Source: CAZUFB01 sp048173955
GTDB taxonomy: Bacteria > Actinomycetota > Coriobacteriia > Coriobacteriales > UMGS124
NCBI GenBank assembly: GCA_048173955.1
Contig: DBEYOB010000194.1
Coordinates: 1-25,095, forward strand
Direction: 5' to 3'
DNA: 25,095 nucleotides
Part shown: positions 14,545-22,805 of the stretch, in pieces
Layout: each line of letters opens with the position of its first letter
How positions within the stretch are numbered: the stretch's first letter is position 1
Program-made: the position numbers and the translations under genes
Notes under the pieces: model-generated
Told to the model about the DNA's origin: nothing
Databases searched by the model: none
The model's input: only the letters and a program-made list of their open reading frames with translations

Positions 14545-15933
14545 CTAGCCCACGAGCATGCCGTCGATGAGGATGCGCGGCATGTAGGCGGTCACGTAGA
14601 TGAGTCCCGAGTCGGCGCCGCACAGGCTCCCGTCGTCGGGGTGGTAGACGTCGCCCACCGCGGCGATGCGCATGAGCGCGTCGATGCTCTGGCCCGAGAG
14701 GTTGATGTTGGCCACCGGGTAGGTGAGCTCGCCGTTCTCGATGAGGTAGCCCGCCGTGGCGAGGAAGTTGAAGTTGCCCGTGGTGGGGTTCACGTTGCCG
14801 CCGCCCACCTCGCTCACGTACAGGCCGTGCGCCACCGAGGGGATGATGCTGTCATCGGGCGTGGCGCCGGTGCGCATGTAGGTGTTGGTCATGCGCGCCA
14901 CCGGGGCGAAGCGATAGTCCTGGCGCCGGCCCGCCGCGGTCTGCGCCATGCCGAGCTGGCGGCTGCCGAGGCGGTCCACCATGTAGCCGCGCAGGATCCC
15001 GTCCTCGATGAGCAGGTTGGGCGCCGACGCCACCCCCTCGTCGCTCATCGCGTGCGAGCCGCAGAGCCGGGGGCGGGTCCCGTCGTCGAAGATGGTCACG
15101 AGCGGCGAGGCGACCTGCTGGCCGATCTTGCCATAGAACACCGACTGGCCCCCCGCCAGGTGCGTGCTCTCGAGCGGATGTCCGCAGTCCTCGTGGATGA
15201 ACGTCCCCGAATCCACCACGACGGGCATGACCTCGGGCGCCACGCTGCGGGCGTCGAGGCCCCGTATCGCCGCCGTGCACGTCTTGGCGACCATGGCAGC
15301 GAGGCGTTCCTCGTCGTCCACGAACTCGAAGCCCTCCGAGGCGGAGTAGTTGCTCCAGGAATAGTTGCTGCGCGCGCCGTCGGCGGCGGTGACGTAGAGC
15401 CGCAGCGTCGTGGTGACGCGCCGCTCGCGCGCGAGCAGGCCCTCGGAGTTCACCACGGCCACGTCCTGCACGCGGTCCTGGTAGTCGGCACGGGCGTCGA
15501 CGATGCGCGGGTCGAACCCGCGCGCCCTCCGGCACGCCTCGAGCAGGCGGGCGCGCTTGCGCTCCATGGGCACGCCCACCGGGTCTTGCGCGATCTCGTT
15601 GGGATCGGCGAAAGAGCGCTCGCGCAGCTCGGGCAGGCCCGACCGTGCAGGGGCGGGGTCCGTCCAGGCGAGCCGGCTCGCCATGCCCCCGGCGAGCTCT
15701 CCCACGCCGCGCGGCGTGGTGTCGTTGGTGTAGGCGTAGCGGGTCTCGACCCCGTTGAGCAGATAGAGTCCCGCGCCGTGCATGTGCGTGCGCGAGGCCG
15801 AGGTCACGCGCTCCCCGTCGGAGTCGATGCGCGTCTCGTCCTTGTCCTCGAAAAAGAGCTCGGCGAAGTCCGCACCGTGCGTCAACGGCCCGGCCAGCTT
15901 GCCGTAGACCCCCTCAACGTCCAATGAGAGCAC
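14545..15933 (-). CDS. tldD: Zinc metalloprotease TldD
   Basis: The protein has 462 residues. The catalytic motif HEDCGHPLE (HExxxH, residues 247-252) is intact; GKIGQQVASPLVTIFDDGT, AMSDEGV, MRTGATPDDSIIP and VSEVGGGNVNPTTGNFNF are standard TldD blocks. The cysteine in SLCGADSG near the C-terminus is a candidate third zinc ligand. Known role: protease subunit of the cytosolic TldD/E heterodimer. Start: GTG 15933 (reads VLSLDVEG) is preferred because AAGGGG lies at 15941-15946, seven bases upstream; the longer in-frame ATG at 15996 would add a low-complexity SGAGGAPRAPG leader without a good ribosome binding site. No obvious RiPP precursor or cyclodehydratase is adjacent, so general peptide turnover is as likely as peptide-antibiotic maturation. 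Confidence 0.9.
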   Translation of the reverse strand: MLSLDVEGVYGKLAGPLTHGADFAELFFEDKDETRIDSDGERVTSASRTHMHGAGLYLLNGVETRYAYTNDTTPRGVGELAGGMASRLAWTDPAPARSGLPELRERSFADPNEIAQDPVGVPMERKRARLLEACRRARGFDPRIVDARADYQDRVQDVAVVNSEGLLARERRVTTTLRLYVTAADGARSNYSWSNYSASEGFEFVDDEERLAAMVAKTCTAAIRGLDARSVAPEVMPVVVDSGTFIHEDCGHPLESTHLAGGQSVFYGKIGQQVASPLVTIFDDGTRPRLCGSHAMSDEGVASAPNLLIEDGILRGYMVDRLGSRQLGMAQTAAGRRQDYRFAPVARMTNTYMRTGATPDDSIIPSVAHGLYVSEVGGGNVNPTTGNFNFLATAGYLIENGELTYPVANINLSGQSIDALMRIAAVGDVYHPDDGSLCGADSGLIYVTAYMPRILIDGMLVG

Positions 15934-15940
15934 GTCTTGA

Positions 15941-15946
15941 CCCCTT
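15941..15946 (-). promoter_or_regulatory. Ribosome binding site deciding the tldD GTG start
   Basis: On the minus strand AAGGGG lies seven bases before GTG 15933. The alternative ATG at 15996 has only GC-rich sequence upstream, so this site supports the shorter, GTG-initiated TldD. Confidence 0.6.
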
Positions 15947-16081
15947 TCGTCGCTCGACGCGCCGGGCGCCCGGGGCGCACCGCCTGCCCCGGACACCCGG
16001 CCTGCACGTTACCGAACGCGGCGGTACCGCGCGGGCCCGCCCGTGCACGCCGCCCGCGCCCGCCGACCCGCATGCGCTGCT

Positions 16082-17782
16082 TTACGCCCAGCTCGCCAGC
16101 TTCATGTAGTTGAACAGGCAGTTGCCCGTGGGGCAGATCACCACGTCCTCGGCGTCGGAGGCGTAGATGAGGTTCGTGTAGGAGTAGCACACCGGGCGGA
16201 TGGCGTAGTTGTCGGCGATGAGCACGCGCTCGGCCTGGTGGAGCAGCTCGGACTGGGTCGCCGGGTCGGGCTCGGCCATGGCCTGCTCGACGAGCTCGTC
16301 GAACTCGGGCACCGCGATGCCGTAGTTGTTGGCCTCGGTCGTGAACTGCTGAAGCAGCTCGATGGAGTTGTCGCAGCTCACGCTGACGTTGGCGTAGGCC
16401 AGGTTGAAGTTGCCCGACGTGAGGCGGTCGAGGTAGGCCGGGATGTCGAACGACTCGACCTCGACCTCGACGCCCAGGTTGTCGCGCAGCATGGCCTGGA
16501 AGAACTCGGCGCGCGAGGTGCCCACCGCCGTGCTCGTGGTGATGAAGGAGAGCTTCGGGAGCCCCGCGCCGCCCTCGTAGCCGGCCTCGGCCAGGGCGTT
16601 CTTGGCGGCCTGGAGCTCCTCGTCGCTGAAGGCGGGGACCACGGCCTCGCCCGCCTCGCGGAACGAGCCGCCCTGCGGGTCGGAGAACACGTCGCCCACG
16701 AGGCCCTCGGCGACCTGGGCGTAGCCGTTCTCGAGCGTGTCGCGCGCATAGGTCGCGTCGATGCCGCGGAACACGGCCTCGCGCACCTTGGGGTCGTCAA
16801 AGGGCTCGGAGGCGTTGTTCATGTAGAGCAGGGCCGTGCCGAGCACCTCGCAGGTCTGGAGCGTGGCCTTGCCGTCCATCTGGGCGATGAGCGACTCGGA
16901 CGCGTTGCGGTAGAACGCGAGCTCGCCGTTGCCCATGGCGACCTCGGAGGCGGCGGTGTCGGCGTAGAGCATGAACGTGATCTTGTCGGCCTCGGCCGGG
17001 GCGTCGCCGGTGTAGGCGTCGTTGCGCACCAGCACCACGCGGTCGTCGGGCGCGTAGGTGTCGAGGACGTAGGTACCGTTGGAGAGGTGGGTCGCCGGGT
17101 CGGTTGACCAGCCGTCGCCGCCCTGCTCGATCATGTCGGAGCGCTGCGGGTAGCACGTGGGGCCCGCGAAGAAGGCGAGCACGGTGGGCTGGGGCAGGAC
17201 CGCGCCCATGGTGACCTCGAACGTGAGGTCGTCCGGCGCGCTCACCGAGAGCTCCTCGGGGGCGATCTCGCCGTTGTAGACCGCGCCGGCGCCCTCGACG
17301 TAGCTCAGGTAGATGTTGGCGTTCTCCGAGGCCGTGGCCGGGTCGTAGAAGCGCTGGAGACTGTAGACGAACTGGTCGGCCGTGACGTCGGTGCCGTCCT
17401 GCCACTTCATGCCCTCCTTGAGCGTGAAGGTGTAGGTGAGGCCGTCGTCGGACACCTCGTAGCTCTCGGCCATGCCGGGGACGGGCGTGGTGCCGTCGGC
17501 GTCGTAGCGGTAGAGGCCCTCGCCCAGAAGGTTGGTGATGTCGTTGTCGTCGGAGTTCGAGTCGTTCTGGGCGTCGAGCGTGGCGAGCGAGGACACCACG
17601 AAGACCGTGAGCTCCTTGGAGCCGCCCTCGGAGGGGGCACCCTCTCCGGATGCGCCGGCGTCGCCCGCAGGGGTCTCCGCGTTGTCGTTGTTGCAGCCCG
17701 CCAGCGTGGCGAGGCCGGCCGCGGCGCAGAGGCCCACCATGGTCCGGCGCGTCATAGCGGAAGTGCTCGTGTGATTCTCCAT
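16082..17782 (-). CDS. ABC transporter substrate-binding lipoprotein, SBP_bac_5 family (transporter 2)
   Basis: The protein has 566 residues. The N-terminus TRRTMVGLCAAAGLATLAGC gives a lipobox LAGC with Cys30, preceded by an RR pair that could suit Tat export. An Ala/Gly/Glu linker follows, then family-5 landmarks: LTVFVVSSLATLDAQNDSN, MAESYEVSDDGLTYTFTLK (long blocks quoted only in part), GMKWQDGTDVTADQFVYSL, and DPKVREAVFRGIDATYARD late in the protein. These fit OppA/DppA-like peptide binders. The C-terminus is YMKLASWA. The start is ATG 17782, with a GAAGGGAAG sequence about ten bases upstream. It lies 52 bp after the last ATPase gene, so the binding protein ends the operon, the reverse of transporter 1; such a position may allow separate expression of the abundant binding protein. 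Confidence 0.9.
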   Translation of the reverse strand: MENHTSTSAMTRRTMVGLCAAAGLATLAGCNNDNAETPAGDAGASGEGAPSEGGSKELTVFVVSSLATLDAQNDSNSDDNDITNLLGEGLYRYDADGTTPVPGMAESYEVSDDGLTYTFTLKEGMKWQDGTDVTADQFVYSLQRFYDPATASENANIYLSYVEGAGAVYNGEIAPEELSVSAPDDLTFEVTMGAVLPQPTVLAFFAGPTCYPQRSDMIEQGGDGWSTDPATHLSNGTYVLDTYAPDDRVVLVRNDAYTGDAPAEADKITFMLYADTAASEVAMGNGELAFYRNASESLIAQMDGKATLQTCEVLGTALLYMNNASEPFDDPKVREAVFRGIDATYARDTLENGYAQVAEGLVGDVFSDPQGGSFREAGEAVVPAFSDEELQAAKNALAEAGYEGGAGLPKLSFITTSTAVGTSRAEFFQAMLRDNLGVEVEVESFDIPAYLDRLTSGNFNLAYANVSVSCDNSIELLQQFTTEANNYGIAVPEFDELVEQAMAEPDPATQSELLHQAERVLIADNYAIRPVCYSYTNLIYASDAEDVVICPTGNCLFNYMKLASWA

Positions 17783-17834
17783 CGTGCTTGCTTCCCTTCT
17801 CAATCGTCTGGCCGGCTTTCCGCCGGTCGGATTA

Positions 17835-18935
17835 CTATGCAGATTGCCGTTGCGCGACACCGCCGGCGGGCGTCTCGGGAGCCGCCTCCCCCACGGGCGC
17901 CGCAGCACCCACCCCGGCGAGCTCGAGCTCGCCGGCGCGCAGACAGGCGCAGCTGTGGCCCGGGGCCACCTCCACGAGCCCGGGCCGCTCGCGGCGGCAG
18001 CGCTCCTGCGCGTAGGGACACCTCGTGCAGAACACGCACCCCTCGGGCAGGTCCGCCAGGCTCGGCAGCTCGCCCTCGAGCGCGATGCGGCGCGCGGCGC
18101 GGGCGGCTTGGGGGTCGGGCACCGGGATGGCCGAGAGGAGGGCCTCCACGTAGGGGTGGCGCGGGCGGGCAAAGAGCTCGTCGGTCGCGGCCGTCTCCAC
18201 GATGCGGCCGAGGTACATGACCGCGATGCGGTCGCACACGTGGCGCACCACCGCAAGGTCGTGGCTGATGAACAGATACGACAGCCCCAGGTCGCGCTGC
18301 AACTCCACCAGGATGTTGAGGACCTGCGCCTGAACCGACACGTCGAGCGCCGAGACGGCCTCGTCGCAGATCACGAAGCGCGGCCCGCCCACCAGGGCGC
18401 GCGCGATGGCCACGCGCTGGCGCTGCCCGCCCGAGAGCGCGAACGGGTAGCACTCGAGCATCTCGGGCTTGAGGCCGACCTGCGCGATCGCGGCGGCCGC
18501 ACGCTCGCGTCGCTCGGCCTTGGTGCCGACCTTTTGGATGCGCAGGGGTTCCTCGACGATGCTCGCCACCGTCTTGCGCGGGTCGAGCGAGGTGTAGGGG
18601 TCCTGGAACACCATCTGCATCGTGCGGTAGGCGTCGCGCAGGTTGCCCTTCTCCACCTTCACGCCGTCGAGGAGCACCTCGCCGGCGCGCGGCTCGTAGA
18701 GATGCATGACGGTACGCCCCACGGTGGTCTTGCCGCAGCCCGACTCCCCCACCAGGCCGAGCGACTCGCCCGCCGCGATGTCGAACGACACGTCCTCCAC
18801 CACGGTCACGAGGCGCTTGCGCCCCTTGACCTTCATGGGGAACGCCTGGGAGAGGCCGCGCACGCTCACCAGGGGCGTCTTCTCCGCGGGCGCCTGCACC
18901 GCGTCCACCTGACCGCCGACCTTACCGCTCGACAT
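17835..18935 (-). CDS. Oligopeptide ABC transporter ATPase, OppF-like (transporter 2)
   Basis: The protein has 366 residues. An N-terminal extension of about 20 residues precedes the ABC domain: Walker A GESGCGKT, Q-loop MVFQDPYTSLDPRKTV, signature LSGGQRQR, Walker B FVICDEAVSALDVS and H-loop LFISHDLAVV. The C-terminal oligo_HPY extension has FCTRCPYAQERCRRERP and SCACL, giving a cysteine set typical of OppD/OppF proteins. The start ATG 18935 overlaps the end of the preceding ATPase gene by 14 bp and has AGGAGG nine bases upstream. An Ala-rich tail follows the last cysteine. It pairs with the upstream ATPase on the cytoplasmic face. Confidence 0.9.
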   Translation of the reverse strand: MSSGKVGGQVDAVQAPAEKTPLVSVRGLSQAFPMKVKGRKRLVTVVEDVSFDIAAGESLGLVGESGCGKTTVGRTVMHLYEPRAGEVLLDGVKVEKGNLRDAYRTMQMVFQDPYTSLDPRKTVASIVEEPLRIQKVGTKAERRERAAAAIAQVGLKPEMLECYPFALSGGQRQRVAIARALVGGPRFVICDEAVSALDVSVQAQVLNILVELQRDLGLSYLFISHDLAVVRHVCDRIAVMYLGRIVETAATDELFARPRHPYVEALLSAIPVPDPQAARAARRIALEGELPSLADLPEGCVFCTRCPYAQERCRRERPGLVEVAPGHSCACLRAGELELAGVGAAAPVGEAAPETPAGGVAQRQSA

Positions 18936-19989
18936 GGGCGGGCACCTCCTTCTCGTTGCTTGCGGACCTCTGGGCGTCCACCGCGAGCCAACACGCGCAG
19001 CCGTGGCCGTCGCCCAGGTCGAACTCGGGCGGGAGCTCCTTGAGGCAGATGCCCATACACCGCGCGCAGCGCGGGGCGAACGGGCAGCCCGCCGTCTTGC
19101 GGCGCGGGTCGGCCACCGCCCCGGGAATCGGCACAAGCGGTTCGTCGCGCGGGCCGTCGAGTGAGGGGATGCACGAGAGCAGCCCCTCGGTGTAGGGGTG
19201 CGCCGTGCGGTAGAAGATGTCGTCGACCCGGCCGCGCTCCACCACCCGGCCCGCGTACATCACGAGCACGCGGTCGCACAGGCTCGCGATCACACCCATG
19301 TTGTGGCTGATGAACACCACGGCGCCGCCGAGCTCGCGGTGCAGGTCGCGGATCAGGTCGAGGATGCGCGCCTGGATGGTGACGTCGAGGGCGGTGGTGG
19401 GCTCGTCGCAGATGAGCAGGTCAGGTCGGCAGCACAGCGCGATGGCGATGATCACGCGCTGGCGCATGCCGCCCGAAAGCTCGAAGGGATACTGCTTGAG
19501 GCGCTTCTCGGGCTCGGAGAGCCCCACGCGCCGCAGGTAGTCGACCGCGAGCTCGCGCGCCTCGGCGCCGCGCTTTCCCAGGTGCTTGGAGATGACCTCG
19601 AGGATCTGCGTGCCGACGGTGTAGAGCGGGTCGAGCGCGGTCATGGGGTCCTGGAAGACCATGGCCATCTGGCTGCCGCGCAGATTCTCGAGCTCGCGGC
19701 GGCCGAGCAAGCGCACGTCGCGCCCCTTGAACAGGACGCTTCCCTCGTCGACGGCGGCGTTGTCGGGCAAAAGGCCCATCACGGCGCTCATCGTCATGCT
19801 CTTGCCACAGCCCGACTCGCCCACGATGCCGAGCATCTCGCCGGGCATCACGTCGAACCCCACGCCCTCGACCACCCGGTAGGGGCCCGCCTTGGAGGAG
19901 ACGCTCACCGCGAGGTCGCGCACCTGCAGGATGGGGGCGTCGTCGGGCCTCCCCGCCACGGCGGCGGCCTTCTCGTTGGTGTCTGCCAT
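18922..19989 (-). CDS. Oligopeptide ABC transporter ATPase, OppD-like (transporter 2)
   Basis: The protein has 355 residues. Motifs in order: Walker A GESGCGKS, Q-loop MVFQDPMTALDPLYTVG, signature LSGGMRQR, Walker B LLICDEPTTALDVT and H-loop VFISHNMGVI. The signature LSGGMRQR and the adjacent VIIAIAL are typical of OppD/DppD. The C-terminal extension contains CPFAPRCARCMGICLKELPPEF and GHGCACW (the longer part quoted only for its cysteines), the oligo_HPY cysteine cluster. The start at ATG 19989 follows the permease stop by about 12 bp, with GGGAGG just upstream overlapping that stop. The product is strongly similar in layout to its partner and forms the nucleotide-binding heterodimer with it. 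Confidence 0.92.
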   Translation of the reverse strand: MADTNEKAAAVAGRPDDAPILQVRDLAVSVSSKAGPYRVVEGVGFDVMPGEMLGIVGESGCGKSMTMSAVMGLLPDNAAVDEGSVLFKGRDVRLLGRRELENLRGSQMAMVFQDPMTALDPLYTVGTQILEVISKHLGKRGAEARELAVDYLRRVGLSEPEKRLKQYPFELSGGMRQRVIIAIALCCRPDLLICDEPTTALDVTIQARILDLIRDLHRELGGAVVFISHNMGVIASLCDRVLVMYAGRVVERGRVDDIFYRTAHPYTEGLLSCIPSLDGPRDEPLVPIPGAVADPRRKTAGCPFAPRCARCMGICLKELPPEFDLGDGHGCACWLAVDAQRSASNEKEVPAHVER

Positions 19990-20001
19990 GCGCGTACCTC
20001 C

Positions 20002-21054
20002 CTACTGGCGCTGCATGCGCGGGTCGAGGGCGTCTTGCACCGCGTCGCCGATGACGTAGAGCGACCAGGTGATGAGGAAGATGAGGACCACCGGCTCGAT
20101 CATCTCGTACGGGTAGAGCATCATCGAGGTGCGCGCGTTGTTGATGAGCGTGCCGAGCGATGCCATGGGGATCGAGACGCCCATGCCGATGAAGCTCAAA
20201 AACGCCTCGGAGAAGATGGCGCCGCGGATGGTCTGCGTCACGTTGACGATGATGACGTCCATGCTGTTGGGCAGCAGGTGCGACCACACCACGCGCGACC
20301 CCTTGGCGCCCATGGAGCGCGCAGCCATGGCGTAGCCCTCGTTTTTGAGCTGGAAGATGGAGCCGCGCACGATGCGCGCCATGCCCGTCCAGTACAGCAG
20401 TGAGAACGCGATGAGGATGCACACCATGCCCGAGCCCATCTGGGTGAAGAAGCTGTCGGGCAGCCCCTCGAACAGCGCGTCGATGGGGGCCTTGAGCGAG
20501 ACCGCCATGAGCAGGATGACGAGCTGGATGGGCAGGCTTTCGATGACCTCGACGATGCGCATCATCACGAGGTCGACCTTGCCGCCGCACCACGCCGACA
20601 CCGCGCCGTAGGCCGAGCCGATCACGAGCACGCACACGGCGGTGACCAGGCCCACCAGAAGCGAGATGCGCACGCCGAACATGTTGCGCACGAGTAGGTC
20701 GCGACCCATGTCGTCGGTGCCAAAGGGGTGCGCGGCGCACGGGGCGAGGTTCTCCTCGCCGCGGAACACCTGGTCGTAGCCCGCGTCGACGAAGAACGGC
20801 CCCGCAAAGCCGAACAGCGCCACCGCGACGAAGAGCACGAGGGCCACCACGGCCACCTTGTTGGAGAAGAACACCTCGGCCATGCGGCGCCACAGGGCGA
20901 CCCGCTCGGGGGTGCGGTCCTGCGCAAGCGCGGCCTCCTCCGACGTGGGCAGGAAGTCGCGCGGGTCGGCCTGCGCCGCATAGGGCGCCGGATCGGTCAG
21001 AAGGGGGCGCACGGCGGCGTCCGCGCCGGCTGCCATGTCTCTGGTCGCTGCCAT
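20002..21054 (-). CDS. ABC transporter permease, OppC-like (transporter 2)
   Basis: The protein has 350 residues. A cytoplasmic N-terminal region of about 65 residues (ending RMAEVFFSNKVA) precedes the first span (VVALVLFVAVALFGFAGPFF). HPFGTDDMGRDLLVRNMFG is the conserved OppC/DppC segment. Later come the EAA-like coupling loop SMGAKGSRVVWSHLLPNSM and FSEAFLSFIGMGVSIPMASLG, the OppC hallmark. The N-terminal extension is longer than in transporter 1 and fits OppC proper. The start is ATG 21054, two bases after the upstream TAG, with AAGGAG overlapping that stop. A second in-frame ATG at 21036 is less likely. Confidence 0.92.
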   Translation of the reverse strand: MAATRDMAAGADAAVRPLLTDPAPYAAQADPRDFLPTSEEAALAQDRTPERVALWRRMAEVFFSNKVAVVALVLFVAVALFGFAGPFFVDAGYDQVFRGEENLAPCAAHPFGTDDMGRDLLVRNMFGVRISLLVGLVTAVCVLVIGSAYGAVSAWCGGKVDLVMMRIVEVIESLPIQLVILLMAVSLKAPIDALFEGLPDSFFTQMGSGMVCILIAFSLLYWTGMARIVRGSIFQLKNEGYAMAARSMGAKGSRVVWSHLLPNSMDVIIVNVTQTIRGAIFSEAFLSFIGMGVSIPMASLGTLINNARTSMMLYPYEMIEPVVLIFLITWSLYVIGDAVQDALDPRMQRQ

Positions 21055-21056
21055 GG

Positions 21057-21980
21057 CTACTCCTTGCCGTCGAGCTTGACGCGCGGGTCGACCACGCAGT
21101 AGAGCAGGTCGACGATCAGCAGGACGACCACGATGAACGTGGTGTAGAAGATCGTGGTGCCCATGATGACCGGGTAGTCGCGCTGGGTGATGCAGCGCAC
21201 GAGGTACGACCCCAGGCCCGGGATCGAGAAGACGGTCTCGACCACCAGGTTGCCCACGAGGATGCCCACGGCGAGCGGCCCCAAGGTGGTGAGGATGGGC
21301 ACCGCGGCGTTGCGCAGCGCGTGCTTGAAGAGCACCACGCGCGTGCTCATGCCCTTGGCGCGCAAGAAGCGCGTGCTGTCCTGCGAGAGCACGTCGAGCA
21401 GCCCGGCGCGCGTGATGCGGGCGAGCGTGGAGATGGGCCCGATGGCGAGCGCCGTCACCGGCAGGACGTACGCCTGCCAGGTGGCGAGGCCCGAGGTGGG
21501 CAGCACGTGGAGCCACATGCCGAAGGCATAGAGCAGAACGACCGCGAGCACGAAGCCCGGCAGCGACGCGAAGAGGCTCGAGAGCGTGGTCACCACGCGG
21601 TCGACCAGCGAGCCGCGCTTGTAGGCGGCCGCGATGCCGAGCGGGATGCCGACCAGGCACGACACGACGATGGCCACCATGCCGAGCTTGAACGAGACGG
21701 GGAACTTGTCGGCGATGATGTCGGCCACGTCGTAGCCGGCGTTGATGATGGAGGTGCCGAAGTCGCCGTGCACCAGGTCGCCCAGGTAGCGCACGTACTG
21801 CACGGGGACCGGGTCGTTGAGCCCGTACTTCTCCATGATGAGCTCCTGCGCCTGGGCGGACAGGTTCTCGGAGGTGAAGGGGCCTCCCGGCACCATGTTC
21901 ATGAGGAAGAACGTGAGCGTCGTCACGACGAAGACCGTCACGACGGCGAACACGAGTCGTTTGGCTATATATCTGCCCAT
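21057..21980 (-). CDS. ABC transporter permease, OppB-like (transporter 2)
   Basis: The protein has 307 residues. MGRYIAKRLVFAVVTVFVV is a typical OppB N-terminus, followed by LMNMVPGGPF, the family motif after the first span. LNDPVPVQYVRYLGDLVHGD and FGTSI follow (conserved periplasmic block), then the coupling loop GMSTRVVLFKHALRNAAVP and VVETVFSIPGLGSYLV. The C-terminus VVDPRVKL is also standard. The start at ATG 21980 is chosen over a longer in-frame ATG at 22085, because the extra 35 residues are not membrane-like and run through the promoter; GGGGG lies just upstream of 21980. It is the first gene of the transporter 2 operon. Confidence 0.92.
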   Translation of the reverse strand: MGRYIAKRLVFAVVTVFVVTTLTFFLMNMVPGGPFTSENLSAQAQELIMEKYGLNDPVPVQYVRYLGDLVHGDFGTSIINAGYDVADIIADKFPVSFKLGMVAIVVSCLVGIPLGIAAAYKRGSLVDRVVTTLSSLFASLPGFVLAVVLLYAFGMWLHVLPTSGLATWQAYVLPVTALAIGPISTLARITRAGLLDVLSQDSTRFLRAKGMSTRVVLFKHALRNAAVPILTTLGPLAVGILVGNLVVETVFSIPGLGSYLVRCITQRDYPVIMGTTIFYTTFIVVVLLIVDLLYCVVDPRVKLDGKE

Positions 21981-22058
21981 AGCACCAACCCCCGGCACGG
22001 CATCTTCGCGGCGCCGTCTCGTCAATCGGATGTGCACGCGCTCACGGTACCATGATTT

Positions 22059-22076
22059 TATACAATCCGTATAACA
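22059..22076 (-). promoter_or_regulatory. Candidate promoter and operator of transporter 2
   Basis: On the minus strand TGTTATACG (22076-22068) looks like an extended -10 element, about 88-95 bp before the permease ATG. It overlaps a perfect dyad with 5-bp arms, TATAC-N5-GTATA, at 22059-22073. The surrounding 22050-22100 is strikingly AT-rich for this genome. No good -35 is visible, as is common when an extended -10 is present. A related TATAC-N5-GTAAA lies at the same relative place before the C-S lyase gene (24095-24109). Binding by the neighbouring YheO-like regulator is a hypothesis. Confidence 0.5.
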
Positions 22077-22121
22077 TATCGACATTGTTTTTAATTCTGA
22101 AACGCCGAGCGGACGTCGGAA

Positions 22122-22805
22122 TCACGCGCGGCCTTCTCCGCCGCGCCCGACTCCCCCAGCGCCTCCCTTGGCCGACGCCTCCTTCAGGTAGTTGTACACC
22201 GTGCACTTGGACACCCCGAGGCGCTCCGCCACCACGGGAACGCTTCGCTGCAGATCGAAGAAGCCCCTCTCGGACAGGCTCCCCACCACCGCGACGCGTT
22301 CGGCGCGCGTGAGCGACTCGGCCGGCTTGCCGACCGCCGCAAGCTCGTCGTCGAGCAGGGCGCGGACCTCAGCCCCCTGCACCGAGGGGTGCATCTGCTC
22401 GCGCAGCTCCCCTCCCACCCGCGCAAGGCCCGCCAGGGCAGCCTGGGCCTGGTCGAGCGCCGTGATGTCGAGGTTCACGCCGAGGGCAAACCGGTATCCG
22501 TCGCCGTTCAATATCCAGGTGGACGACTTCACACGCTTTCCGTCGCACGTCGTGGCGAGCATGCCCACGCAGTCGGCGTTGTAGTCGAAAACGCCCGCCC
22601 CTCCGTCGTCCGCGACGGTGTCGGTGCCGTAGACGCTCAGGGTCGACCCCGCGACGCGGCTCGACACCCGGCCATTGTAAATGGAGCGGACCGTGAGGCC
22701 GCCCCCCTCGTACTCCTGCACGAGCGCCTCGCATGCCGGCCCGAACGTCAGGGCGAGCCCCGACGCCACGCGGTCGAGAAACGCCAGTGCCTCGTCGCGC
22801 CTCAT
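22122..22805 (-). CDS. YheO/DauR-like transcriptional regulator (PAS_6 plus HTH_22 domains)
   Basis: The protein has 227 residues. Residues 1-125 match the YheO/PAS_6 type: an N-terminal helix (LTFGPACEALVQEY), then VYGTDTVADD, CDGKRVKSSTWILN and GYRFALGVNLDIT, the family's SSTxxI and lC-N-D blocks. The C-terminal 50 residues read RAERVAVVGSLSERGFFDL followed by VPVVAERLGVSKCTVYNYL, a DNA-binding helix-turn-helix typical of this family (HTH_22). Known members such as DauR sense small molecules and control amino-acid catabolic genes. The start ATG 22805 overlaps the lyase stop as ATGA, so the two genes are translationally coupled. The C-terminus is a Gly-rich tail (KGGAGGVGRGGEGRA). Likely targets are its own operon and the transporter genes 140 bp downstream. 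Confidence 0.87.
   Translation of the reverse strand: MRRDEALAFLDRVASGLALTFGPACEALVQEYEGGGLTVRSIYNGRVSSRVAGSTLSVYGTDTVADDGGAGVFDYNADCVGMLATTCDGKRVKSSTWILNGDGYRFALGVNLDITALDQAQAALAGLARVGGELREQMHPSVQGAEVRALLDDELAAVGKPAESLTRAERVAVVGSLSERGFFDLQRSVPVVAERLGVSKCTVYNYLKEASAKGGAGGVGRGGEGRA

Noticed and set aside
9430..15927. Very long rightward open frames (9430-12693 and 12712-15927, over 1000 codons each) opposite topA, hypB and tldDE
   Set aside because: Arg/Leu/Val/His-rich translations with no domain; they are antisense shadows of GC-rich genes with clear families on the other strand, and they run through intergenic repeats.
16030..16058. GC-rich hairpin CGCGGGC/GCCCGCG between transporter 2 lipoprotein and tldD
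   Set aside because: No U-tract follows, and such palindromes are expected by chance at this GC content.
21981..22085. Longer start for the transporter 2 OppB-like permease (ATG 22085)
   Set aside because: The added 35 residues overlap the AT-rich promoter and do not resemble a permease N-terminus; MGRYIAKRL at 21980 does.
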